From the IMG/VR virus record IMGVR_UViG_3300046718_000123, positions 1 to 25,423 of that record: a stretch of DNA of 25,423 bases; one strand, given 5' to 3'. Positions 18,473-25,423 of the stretch are shown in pieces (position 1 is the first letter of the stretch; every line of letters starts with the position of its first letter). The translations under genes were made by a program, and so were the position numbers. Source of the DNA: a virus. A model generated the notes under the pieces. It made no database searches. It worked only from the letters and a program-made list of their open reading frames with translations, and had not been told where the DNA came from.

Positions 18473-19020
18473 CAGATGACGAAAAAACCGTCGAAGGACG
18501 CCCTTTGATTTCCGGCTACCTCGTCGGCGACAAGGAAATGATCGCTAAATTCCAGGCGATGCCGGCGGCCGTCAAGTCGGCTCTTGACGGTGAGGTAAAG
18601 GCGCTCGGCTACGCGCTGCAATTGCGGGTGCAGCGGGATTGGTTGCGCGGCCCGCGCCCGCAGCGGCTAGGGGTCAAAACCGGCCGCCTGTTGCGTTCAA
18701 TCACCCAGGGCGGGGCAGACAGCCGCAGCCGCTTCGAATCGACGCCAACGACCTCCTACGCCTATGTCGGGACCAATGTCGAGTATGGGGCAGCGTGGGA
18801 ATACGGGTTCGCCCGTCGCGTCGGCGCCGGCGCTCGAGGCGGCCCGCGCACGCTCATGGGCAAGGCGCTCGAAACTTACATCGCGAAGCATCCGCCGGGG
18901 ACCAAACAAGTCGCCGCCCGGCCGTTCCTCGCGCCCGCGTTGCAGGAAATGCGCGCCGAGATTGTTGAGCGGTTGCAGCGGGTGCTGGTCGACACCGCGC
19001 AGCGGACGCTAAAGGCGTGA
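18469..19020 (+). CDS. HK97 gp10-like head-tail joining protein
   Basis: GTG 18469 overlaps the upstream stop (GTGA); the frame continues upstream only within the previous gene. The 183-residue product has the family pattern: LGYALQLRVQRDWLRGPRPQRLGVKTGRLLRSI (split across about 45-80), SYAYVGTNVEYGAAWEYGF (about 101-119), and ARPFLAPALQEMRAEIVERLQRVL near the end. HK97 gp10-like proteins are minor tail or head-tail joining components that sit between connector and tail terminator. Gene order here (connector, gp10-like, terminator, major tail protein) fits this role. Confidence 0.8.
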   Translation: MTDDEKTVEGRPLISGYLVGDKEMIAKFQAMPAAVKSALDGEVKALGYALQLRVQRDWLRGPRPQRLGVKTGRLLRSITQGGADSRSRFESTPTTSYAYVGTNVEYGAAWEYGFARRVGAGARGGPRTLMGKALETYIAKHPPGTKQVAARPFLAPALQEMRAEIVERLQRVLVDTAQRTLKA

Positions 19021-19023
19021 CCC

Positions 19024-19470
19024 GTGGCAACCCGCGAGCCTATTTATTCCGCCCTATGGCAGATTGTCTCCTTCGATCCCCGCATCGCCGCCGTGTTCGC
19101 CACGACGTCGCGCAGTACGCGCCATTTCGAGGACGTGTCAGCGGAGGAAATGCCCGCCTTGTTCATGCTGCAAAAGCGCGAGACATGGCAACGCCCCGGC
19201 AAGGGCATTTCGCCCAAACGGACGCTAATGGCGCATTTCCTGTGCTACCAATACAACGCTGCGCCGAATCAGAATTTCAACGCGACCGGGATCAATGCGC
19301 TCATGGACGTGATCGACGACGTGTTGACGACGGTCAACAATCCCGGCAATACGCAGACGTTGGGCGGCTTGGTCGAGCACGTCTACATCGAGGGCGACGT
19401 AGAGATTGCCGACGCCTTGTTGCAGGAGAAAAGCATTTTCGTCGTGCCGTTGACGATCCTAATACCATGA
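19024..19470 (+). CDS. Tail terminator-like protein
   Basis: A 148-residue protein starting at GTG 19024, three bases after the gp10-like stop. It begins REPIYSALWQIVSFDP and contains SAEEMPALFMLQKRETWQ, LMAHFLCYQYN, INALMDVIDDVLTTV and GDVEIADALLQEKSIFVVPLTILIP. Length, position just before the major tail protein and this alternating helix-strand pattern fit the lambda gpU/gp17-like terminators that cap the tail tube. Assignment is by context more than by a hallmark motif. Its stop overlaps the next ATG. Confidence 0.65.
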   Translation: MATREPIYSALWQIVSFDPRIAAVFATTSRSTRHFEDVSAEEMPALFMLQKRETWQRPGKGISPKRTLMAHFLCYQYNAAPNQNFNATGINALMDVIDDVLTTVNNPGNTQTLGGLVEHVYIEGDVEIADALLQEKSIFVVPLTILIP

Positions 19471-19667
19471 GGGACGGCGATGACCACGGGCCGAGGATAC
19501 CAATACCAGGCGCGGCAGGGGCGGCAATCTACATCGCATTGCAGCGGCTCGCGACGCTGTGCGGCGAAGGCGGCATCACGATCAAGAAAGAGCGCGTAGC
19601 GGCGGGCGGCTACGTTTACACGATAGGCAACCACGAACCGCCGGAACGACCGGCACGAAAGGGCTAG
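19467..19667 (+). CDS. Small hypothetical protein (66 aa)
   Basis: ATG 19467 overlaps the tail terminator stop (ATGA), and the frame ends at TAG 19665-19667, three bases before the major tail protein start. The 66-residue product has a Gly/Ala-rich segment and a helical middle (AIYIALQRLATLCGEGG), then KKERVAAGGYVYTIGNHEPPERPARKG. It has no clear signal peptide or family. Tight spacing within the operon supports it as real. Confidence 0.55.
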   Translation: MRDGDDHGPRIPIPGAAGAAIYIALQRLATLCGEGGITIKKERVAAGGYVYTIGNHEPPERPARKG

Positions 19668-19670
19668 ATC

Positions 19671-20456
19671 ATGGCAATCGACTTTTTTGGTGCAGGAGTG
19701 CTTTTCGCGACCCCGACGTTTGACGCGAGCGGCGCCGCAATCGCCGTTCCGTCGCCGGTGCAATTCGGAATCGTGCAGGACGTTACCATCGACGATACGG
19801 CCGACATCAAGGAACTTTACGGGGCGAATCAGTACCCCGTCGACATCGGCCGCGGCAAAGCAAAGCTGATGATAAAGTGCAAACAGGCGCAATTCTCGGC
19901 CGAGCTTTTCAACACGATCTACTACGGGCAAACGCTGACGGCCGCTTATCATGCCGTGCTCGCCGATTCAGTAGGCACGGCGATCCCGACCGGCGCCGGG
20001 GCAACGTCGATCCACATCACGCCAACCGCGCCGACCGGTGGCACTAGTACCTATGTCGCCGACTTGGGCGTGCAGGATGGCAACGGCGTGCCGTATATAC
20101 GCGTCGCGAGCTCGCCCACATCGGGCCAATATGCGCTGACCGGCGCGACTTACTCTTTCAGCGACATCGACGTCGGAAAAATCGTGTTCATCAATTACGA
20201 GTACAGCAATGCGACGAACCCCGGCACCGGGAAGCTGCTACAGATCAATAACATTCCCATGGGACAGGTTCCGGTATTCTCGGCGCAGTTTTTCAACACG
20301 CGCCGCGGGCGTTCGGTCTGGCGCAAGTTCCCGGCTTGCGTGGCGACGAAACTGTCGATGGACTTCAAGAATGACGATTTCGTCATTCCCGATTTCGAGA
20401 TCGCGGCGTTTGCCGACAGCAATAACGTCGTGCAATACCTGTCCGAGAGCGAATAG
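19671..20456 (+). CDS. Major tail (tube) protein with inserted domain
   Basis: The 261-residue protein starts IDFFGAGVLFATPTF and contains GIVQDVTIDDTADIKELYGANQYPVDIGRGKAKLMIKCK-like strands (split across about 33-71), typical of siphovirus tail tube subunits, and a C-terminal tube segment FSAQFFNTRRGRSVWRKFPACVATKLSMDFK. Residues about 96-181 form an insert with YIRVASSPTSGQYALTGATY and IVFINYEYSN, closely similar to an insert of the connector at 17172-17399. Position between terminator and tail chaperone fits. Hundreds of copies stack into the tail tube; the insert would decorate the outside. No strong ribosome binding site. Confidence 0.85.
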   Translation: MAIDFFGAGVLFATPTFDASGAAIAVPSPVQFGIVQDVTIDDTADIKELYGANQYPVDIGRGKAKLMIKCKQAQFSAELFNTIYYGQTLTAAYHAVLADSVGTAIPTGAGATSIHITPTAPTGGTSTYVADLGVQDGNGVPYIRVASSPTSGQYALTGATYSFSDIDVGKIVFINYEYSNATNPGTGKLLQINNIPMGQVPVFSAQFFNTRRGRSVWRKFPACVATKLSMDFKNDDFVIPDFEIAAFADSNNVVQYLSESE

Positions 20457-20458
20457 CC

Positions 20459-20824
20459 GTGAGCAACGAAAGCGGTAACGGCAAATACGCGCCACGACCG
20501 GGGAATATTCCCGGCGTGGCGATGAACCTCGGCGGAATTGATTTCGTGCTCGCGCCGCTAGGGCTGCGCTTGATACGCGAATCGCAGGCAAAGACGAAGG
20601 AACTACAGAAAAAAGCGGCCGAGGGAATAGACGTCGATTCGGAATATTACGCTTTGAACATTGACAGCGTATTCGAATCGTTGCGGCGAAATTATCCAGA
20701 AATCACACGCGATGAAGTCGAATCGCTCATCGACGCAGGCAATTTGCCGGATTGCGTCAATGCCATCATGGGAGCATCGGGGCTTAAAAAGGTAACGCCG
20801 GGGGAGCTGAAACCGGGGGGTTAA
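20459..20824 (+). CDS. Tail assembly chaperone G
   Basis: GTG 20459 starts a 121-residue product. It has GNIPGVAMNLGGIDFVLAPLGLRLIRE and a helical middle, then FESLRRNYPEITRDEVESLIDAGNLPDCVNAIMGASGL, a conserved C-terminal region of gpG-like chaperones. Such proteins coat the tape measure during tail assembly. The frame ends GGG GGT TAA, and the last seven coding bases form a -1 slippery site, so a fraction of ribosomes should continue into the T frame to make G-T fusion. Placement between the major tail protein and the tape measure is exactly as in lambda. Confidence 0.8.
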   Translation: MSNESGNGKYAPRPGNIPGVAMNLGGIDFVLAPLGLRLIRESQAKTKELQKKAAEGIDVDSEYYALNIDSVFESLRRNYPEITRDEVESLIDAGNLPDCVNAIMGASGLKKVTPGELKPGG

Positions 20825-21111
20825 GCGAAGTCGATTGGGACACCGAATACGCCACCATCATCACGGCTACCGGCTGGACGTGGGAATACATCGACGAATT
20901 CGTGACGCTGCCCCGGTTCAATGCGCTCCGCTCCTATTGGCTCTCAAAGCCGCCCGTTCACATCACGGCGGCGCTATTCGCCGGAATCGAACCGGCGCGC
21001 GGTAACTCGCGCCCTCTGGCGAGCGTTACGCCGATTGACAATGCGTCAATCACCCGCGACATGCACACCGATCCGCGCAAGTTGACATGGCGAGGCATTC
21101 GCAATGGCTGA
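20459..21111 (+). CDS. Tail assembly chaperone G-T fusion via -1 frameshift
   Basis: After slipping back one base at 20815-20821, translation continues from TTA at 20821 with LSEVDWDTEYATIITATGW and EYIDEFVTLPRFNALRSYW to TGA 21109-21111. The T frame is open from 20788 to the end but has a stop at 20785-20787, so the shift must occur between these; it has no good start of its own (only GTG at 20902). The fusion would be about 217 residues. WEYIDEFVTLPRFNALRSYW-type sequence is typical of the T part of these fusions. The end overlaps the tape measure start by 8 bases. The frameshift itself is inferred, not demonstrated. Confidence 0.7.
20815..20821 (+). other. -1 programmed ribosomal frameshift site (GGGGGGT)
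   Basis: G GGG GGT in the G reading frame fits the X XXY YYZ slippery pattern: both the GGG and the GGT codons re-pair well one base back. It stands directly before the zero-frame TAA (20822-20824). No downstream pseudoknot was examined. The site is the expected location for G to G-T shifting. Confidence 0.7.
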
Positions 21112-23593
21112 TAACGTAGAGGTCAAACTTGGCGCCGATGCCGGCCCGGCAAAAGCGGGGATGGAGGACGCAGCGCGTTCAATCCAGGCGTCGCTGCAGG
21201 GCATTCAGAAGGCGCTCGAAAACTTCAGCACGACGAATAAGAAAGCGCGCGACGACGCGATCAAGAATAACGCGGACCTGTCGCGCACCTTTCTGGAATT
21301 GAAGGCGAGCGCGGAAGGCGGATTCAACGGAATCATCGGCGTAATCGAGCGTTTCCGCGGCGTATGGATCAGCCTTGCCGGTTTGCTCGCTGGCGGGATG
21401 CTCTGGAAGGCCGCGATAGATCAAGTTTTGGAAATGAATGAAAGCGTCCGAAAGTTGCAAATAACTTTTGGAATGCTTTCAGATCAAGCGACGACTACCG
21501 CCGTTGCGTTGAAAATCATCGGCAAGAGCGGCGACGATTTTTCCGCAATGGGTATGAAGCTCGCCCGCCAATTGAAAATGGACGAACAAGGCATAAAAGA
21601 CCTCGGCGTCCAGACGCGCGACACGGCAACCGGCGCATTGTTGCCGCTCGACGTCATCATGCAAAACGGTTTTAAGACGATGCAGGATTACCGCGCGGGA
21701 GCGGACCAAGACATCGTCGCATTGAAACTGTTCGGGCGCAATGTCGGCGACGTAGTGGAAACGATGCTTATGATGCCGGCGGCGTTGCAGCGGGCGAAGG
21801 ATTTGCAAAAAGAACTCGGCATTGAATGGGGGCCAGACAAACAGGCTCAGGTAAAAGCCTATCAATTAGAAGTCGGAGCATTCCAAGTTGTGCTCGGCCA
21901 TATCGGCGAGGAAATCGGCATGGCCGTCATGCCGCAACTGATGACCCTCGCGAAGTATTTCAACGACGTCGGGCCGTCGGCGGCGGAATTCATTATTAAG
22001 GCGGTGAAGCTCGTTATCGCTACCATCGACGCGCTGGCAACGGGGGCAAAAGAGGATTATTTGATCGTCAAAGGAACGTGGGACAACCTCGTCGTTGCCG
22101 CGAGCGCGCTATGGGCGGGGATGAAAGACGCCTTCGAAACTGGCGGCACGAATATATCGAATATTTGGGCCGACATGAATAAGCGGATTCTAAAAAACAC
22201 GCTGGAAACGAATGCGGCCGTGCTCGGATTGGAGCACGATCTGATTCTCCGTTTGAACGCGCTTGACGAAACGCACACGTCAAAACCGGGCGCAATACCG
22301 GGATTCGGGAGCGGGGGAAAGAGCGCGCCAACCGGGAAACCAACCGGACCTGCGAGTGAGGTTGCAGATTGGGACAAGGCACTTAAGGCAGCGCAGGATT
22401 ATTACAACGATTTGAAAGACGCGCAAGGTAGTTTCGAGCGTTGGTCGGAATCAATGACGCGCGATTATTGGCAAGAGGTACTCGACAATTTCAAATTGTC
22501 TGCGGACGACCGCGCGGCCCTGGACCACAAGATGCACGAAGCCAATAACGTCGTGCGCAAGCAGGAATTTGATGCGGAGATTGCTAACCTCGACAAGATC
22601 GCCGCCGGTTACAAGTTCAACTACGCGGAGCGTATCCGGCTTGCCGAGCAAGCCGCCGCTATCGTCGCCGACAAATACGGATTTGAGAGCGCGGAATATG
22701 CTAGAGCATCCGCAAAGATCATCGCGCTGCAACAGCAGCAAGAGGCGCAGGAGCAACGACTTGCGGACCTTGCGCGCAAGCGTATCGAGACAATCGCCAA
22801 TTTCGAATATCAAACAAAACTCAACGGCCTGAATCAACAGCTCGCATTGCGGCAGATCAACGTCCAGCAAGAGCTCGCGCTAGAGCAGCAATACCTCGAC
22901 GAAAAACTCGCGATTGATATCAAGGCAATCAACGACGAAATCGCGGCGGCGGGACCGGAAGGCGATCCGGTCAAGTTGCAAGCATTGAACGACAAGAAAC
23001 TGCAATTGGAATTGCAGTATCAGACGGCAAAGACGGCCATTGCCAACAAGGCCGAGCAGGATCGGATGCAATATGTTTTGCAAGCCGAGCAAGCGGTCGA
23101 AAATACGTTCTCGACGATGTTGTCCGACTTGATGAACCGCACGAAATCATGGAAGGACGTGATGCTCGACGCGGTAGCGTCCATTACCAAAGCCCTCAAT
23201 GATCTCGTCGCCAAGAAGCTCGCGCAGCAAATCTTTGGTGCGGGGACCGGCGGCAACGATATCCTCGGATCAATTTTCGGTAGCCTGTTCGGTGCTGGTG
23301 GCGGAAGCGCCGCAGCGGCCGGCAGCGCGCTCGACAACCCTTTCCTTTCGATCTTCGGCGGCATTGCGTCGTATGACGTTGGCACGCCCTACGTCCCGCG
23401 CGATACGTTGGCGCTCGTGCATCGTGGCGAAGCGATCATCCCGGCGGCGCAAAACAAGGGGCGCCCCGGCGGCTCGCCGCTCGCGGTGACGAATCATTTT
23501 CACATTACCGGCCCGGTCGATTCGCGCACGCAGGATCAGATTGCCGCCGCTGCCGCACGCGCGACGCAGCGCGCCATGTATAGGACGCTCTGA
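21104..23593 (+). CDS. Tail tape measure protein (lambda family)
   Basis: The 829-residue protein sits after the chaperones and is the longest gene in the window. Its N-terminus is helical and charged (DAARSIQASLQGIQKALENF), followed by a hydrophobic helix (about residues 86-105, GVWISLAGLLAGGMLWKAAI) and other hydrophobic patches around 280-320. A long Gln/Ala/Glu-rich coiled coil spans roughly 470-690. The C-terminus has FSTMLSDLMNRTKSWKDVMLDAVASITKAL, a lambda gpH-type tape measure domain, and PYVPRDTLALVHRGEAIIPAAQN, a common tape measure ending. It sets tail length; at about 1.5 angstrom per residue an approximately 120-nm tail would result (estimate). No lytic domain was recognised. ATG overlaps the T stop. 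Confidence 0.92.
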   Translation: MADNVEVKLGADAGPAKAGMEDAARSIQASLQGIQKALENFSTTNKKARDDAIKNNADLSRTFLELKASAEGGFNGIIGVIERFRGVWISLAGLLAGGMLWKAAIDQVLEMNESVRKLQITFGMLSDQATTTAVALKIIGKSGDDFSAMGMKLARQLKMDEQGIKDLGVQTRDTATGALLPLDVIMQNGFKTMQDYRAGADQDIVALKLFGRNVGDVVETMLMMPAALQRAKDLQKELGIEWGPDKQAQVKAYQLEVGAFQVVLGHIGEEIGMAVMPQLMTLAKYFNDVGPSAAEFIIKAVKLVIATIDALATGAKEDYLIVKGTWDNLVVAASALWAGMKDAFETGGTNISNIWADMNKRILKNTLETNAAVLGLEHDLILRLNALDETHTSKPGAIPGFGSGGKSAPTGKPTGPASEVADWDKALKAAQDYYNDLKDAQGSFERWSESMTRDYWQEVLDNFKLSADDRAALDHKMHEANNVVRKQEFDAEIANLDKIAAGYKFNYAERIRLAEQAAAIVADKYGFESAEYARASAKIIALQQQQEAQEQRLADLARKRIETIANFEYQTKLNGLNQQLALRQINVQQELALEQQYLDEKLAIDIKAINDEIAAAGPEGDPVKLQALNDKKLQLELQYQTAKTAIANKAEQDRMQYVLQAEQAVENTFSTMLSDLMNRTKSWKDVMLDAVASITKALNDLVAKKLAQQIFGAGTGGNDILGSIFGSLFGAGGGSAAAAGSALDNPFLSIFGGIASYDVGTPYVPRDTLALVHRGEAIIPAAQNKGRPGGSPLAVTNHFHITGPVDSRTQDQIAAAAARATQRAMYRTL

Positions 23594-24192
23594 TGGCATT
23601 CCTTGAATCCCCGCGCTTTCCAGATGAAATAGCCTTTTGGGCGGTCGGCGGCCGCGGCTTCCAGACGGTTGTCGTTGAAACCTACGGCGGCGACGAATAC
23701 CGCAACGCGGCCTGGCAGATCGCGCGCGGCGAATGGGACTTCTCGGACGGTCTGCGGAGCGTAGACGCCAACCACTACACCGGACTCGCGCAAAAGCTCT
23801 TGCGTAATTTCTTTCTCGTCAGTTATGGGCAATTGAACGCCTTTCGCTTCAAGGATTTTTCAGACTATGGCGATGAGGGGCAAGGCTATTTCGTCGGCCT
23901 GACCGCGACGACGTTTCAAATGTGGAAACACTACGTCAGCGGCGCGCTGTCCTACGATCAGCCGATATACAAGCCGGTTTCGGCGACCGTCGTCGTCACC
24001 GGCGGCTCGGCGCCCGTAGTCGATTACACGACGGGAATCGTCACCGTGTCGAGCGGAACGCCGACATCGTGGACGGGACAATTCGACAAGCCGGTGCGAT
24101 TCGGTGGCGATCTGCCGAAGATGGGGCCAGACCCGTCGGGCGCGCTCTACAACTGGCAGGGCATCAAACTGATCGAAGTGCGGAATCCGTGA
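23593..24192 (+). CDS. DUF2460 family distal tail protein
   Basis: The 199-residue protein begins MAFLESPRFPDEIAFWAVGG and contains GYFVGLTATTFQMWKHYVSG, YKPVSATVVVTGG and DYTTGIVTV, then TGQFDKPVRFGGD, all typical of the DUF2460 family (TIGR02217, gene transfer agent gp12). These proteins form the ring at the tail tip that links tube to the hub. ATG overlaps the tape measure stop (TGATG). The next gene is DUF2163, reproducing the gene transfer agent gp12-gp13 order. Confidence 0.9.
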   Translation: MAFLESPRFPDEIAFWAVGGRGFQTVVVETYGGDEYRNAAWQIARGEWDFSDGLRSVDANHYTGLAQKLLRNFFLVSYGQLNAFRFKDFSDYGDEGQGYFVGLTATTFQMWKHYVSGALSYDQPIYKPVSATVVVTGGSAPVVDYTTGIVTVSSGTPTSWTGQFDKPVRFGGDLPKMGPDPSGALYNWQGIKLIEVRNP

Positions 24193-25423
24193 AAAAGCTT
24201 TCGAACGCGCTCAAGGCGCACCTCGCTCAACCCTATCAGACCATGACGACGTGTTGGCTCGTCGTGCGCGTTGATGGGGGCGTGTTTGCGTTCACCGATC
24301 ACGACCAGGACATCACATTCGATTGCGAAGCTGCGTTGACGGGGCTCGGAATCCCCGTCCCCCCGGACATGGTTGGCACCGGATCGCAGACCTATCTCGC
24401 GGAATCCGGCTTTACGCCGTCCGACATTGCGACTTCCGATGCGCTCAACGTCGACAACCTGGAGCTTGACGGCGTGCTCGTTTCGCCGTCGATCACTGAA
24501 ACCGATCTAAATGCCGGTCTGTGGGACTTCGCTTTTATTCTCGTGTTCCAAGTAAATTGGCATGATTTCCTGTTGACCGTCGGCAACGTTTCGGTCCCCG
24601 TTGGGCAGTTTACGCGCGCTGGGGCGGTGGCGACGGTCAGCATTTCCCCGAAGGTGCACGGGCTGAAAAGCGGGGAACAGGTCGAAATCTTCGGCGCCAA
24701 CCAGATCGAATACGATGGCGTTCACGTCATCACCGTGACGACGACGCAACATTTTACCTTTCCGGTTATCGGCACGCCGGCAACCCCTGCCACGGGCACG
24801 ATTACCTATCAAGCATTGTGCGGGCCACTGATCGAGCGCGTCGGCAGGCTAGGCGAAGTGACTATCGAGCGCGGCGCATTCAAGGCGGAAATGCGCGGCA
24901 TCATGCAAGCCTATACGCGCAGCATCGGCGAATTGACGTCGCCGACGTGCCGCGTTAAAACGCTAGGCGATGCGCGTTGCAAGATTGATCTAACGCCGTT
25001 CACCGTCACCAGCACGATAACGGGCGTCAACGCAAACCTAATCACGCTCTACGATACCGCGCGCACGGAGCCGGGGCCGACGGGCGGCGTCGCGATTACA
25101 AACGTGACGAATGCAAACCCCGGCGTCTTCACCGTCGCCGATGCGACGCCGCTGATTGAAAACCTTTCGATCATCATCGACAGTATCGTCGGTCCCGTGG
25201 CGCTCAACGGTGCAGGCCAGGTGCATCACCTGTCGGGAACGCATTTCGACATCGGCATCGACACGACGAACACGACCAATTTCCCGCCGTACGTCAGCGG
25301 AGGAACGGTCACGCCGCTCGGCGGCAATTCGGGATATTTCGACTACGGACTGATTACATTTACAAGCGGGCTCAATATCGGCCTGTCGATGGAAGTCAAA
25401 AACTACGCGCCGGGCGTCATCGT
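24189..25423 (+). CDS. DUF2163/BR0599 tail protein, truncated by window edge
   Basis: GTG 24189 overlaps the DUF2460 stop (GTGA); 411 residues are visible and the frame runs off the end. The N-terminal DUF2163 part has the TDHDQDITFD motif (about 37-45), AESGFTPSDIATSDALNVDNLELDG and GRLGEVTIERGAFKAEMRGI; Cys residues appear in CRVKTLGDARCKID (about 254-267), and GYFDYGLITFTSGLNIGLSMEVK (382-404) starts the C-terminal BR0599 domain. It is the counterpart of gene transfer agent gp13. Two extra segments interrupt the fold: about 145-208 (VSISPKVHGLKSGEQVEIFG) and about 300-374 (ITNVTNANPGVFTV ... YVSGG). The second is similar to the connector insert. Confidence 0.88.
   Translation, partial: MKKLSNALKAHLAQPYQTMTTCWLVVRVDGGVFAFTDHDQDITFDCEAALTGLGIPVPPDMVGTGSQTYLAESGFTPSDIATSDALNVDNLELDGVLVSPSITETDLNAGLWDFAFILVFQVNWHDFLLTVGNVSVPVGQFTRAGAVATVSISPKVHGLKSGEQVEIFGANQIEYDGVHVITVTTTQHFTFPVIGTPATPATGTITYQALCGPLIERVGRLGEVTIERGAFKAEMRGIMQAYTRSIGELTSPTCRVKTLGDARCKIDLTPFTVTSTITGVNANLITLYDTARTEPGPTGGVAITNVTNANPGVFTVADATPLIENLSIIIDSIVGPVALNGAGQVHHLSGTHFDIGIDTTNTTNFPPYVSGGTVTPLGGNSGYFDYGLITFTSGLNIGLSMEVKNYAPGVI

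Noticed and set aside
20785-20791. TAAAAAG as the frameshift site instead of GGGGGGT
   Set aside because: In the G frame the P-site AAA would re-pair with TAA, a stop in the -1 frame, so it does not fit the tandem slippage pattern.

Overview
The window is one contiguous, entirely rightward (+ strand) piece of a tailed double-stranded DNA phage or prophage. Coding density is close to complete: no gap exceeds about 165 bp and no convincing gene lies on the minus strand. Base composition is GC-rich with strong G/C preference at third codon positions. The tail module (a lambda-type tape measure followed by DUF2460 and DUF2163 proteins, as in gene transfer agents) and a DUF3309 protein suggest a siphovirus of a proteobacterium, perhaps an alpha- or betaproteobacterium; the host is inference. 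No integrase, repressor, tRNA or attachment site is visible, so lifestyle cannot be decided.

Layout. (1) 1-2479, early/replication region: small coupled genes including a winged-helix protein, two short membrane or secreted peptides and a zinc-ribbon protein, then a DnaT/O-like replication protein whose linker-coding DNA carries an A-rich stretch, short repeats and an 18-bp G-rich tandem repeat (origin candidate), then a second zinc-binding protein. (2) 2480-2640, the longest gap (161 bp), ending in a strong Rho-independent terminator with a GCAA tetraloop. (3) 2641-4264, terminase small and large subunits. (4) 4277-4972, two short tandem-duplicated collagen-like proteins, then a 57-residue helical protein and the portal (5143-6903). 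(5) 6900-12567, a 5.7-kb block of probable virion-surface proteins between portal and head genes: a long collagen-like protein, a 764-residue protein with a YWTD-like propeller blade, an Ig-like protein, a Gly/Ser/Thr-rich beta-rich protein and a coiled-coil protein. (6) 12564-16457, Mu F/SPP1 gp7-like morphogenesis protein, XkdF-like prohead protease with a long C-terminal extension, and the major capsid protein. (7) 16557-19667, head-tail connector, three membrane proteins (one DUF3309), HK97 gp10-like protein, tail terminator and a small unknown. (8) 19671-25423, major tail protein, tail assembly chaperone G with a programmed -1 frameshift into T, tape measure, DUF2460 protein and the start of a DUF2163/BR0599 protein cut by the window edge.

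How it works together: replication genes copy the genome; TerS/TerL package DNA through the portal into a head made by capsid protein, protease and morphogenesis protein; connector, gp10-like and terminator proteins join head to a tail built from the major tail protein, chaperones and tape measure; DUF2460/DUF2163 begin the distal tail. Many adjacent genes overlap as ATGA, GTGA or TGATG, suggesting translational coupling. Small beta-domains are inserted in several structural proteins (capsid, connector, tail tube, DUF2163), and homologous copies recur in different proteins. The most interesting observations are this domain sharing, the G-rich origin candidate, the GGGGGGT slippery site abutting the G stop codon, the surface-protein cassette, and a secreted peptide gene nested in another gene.
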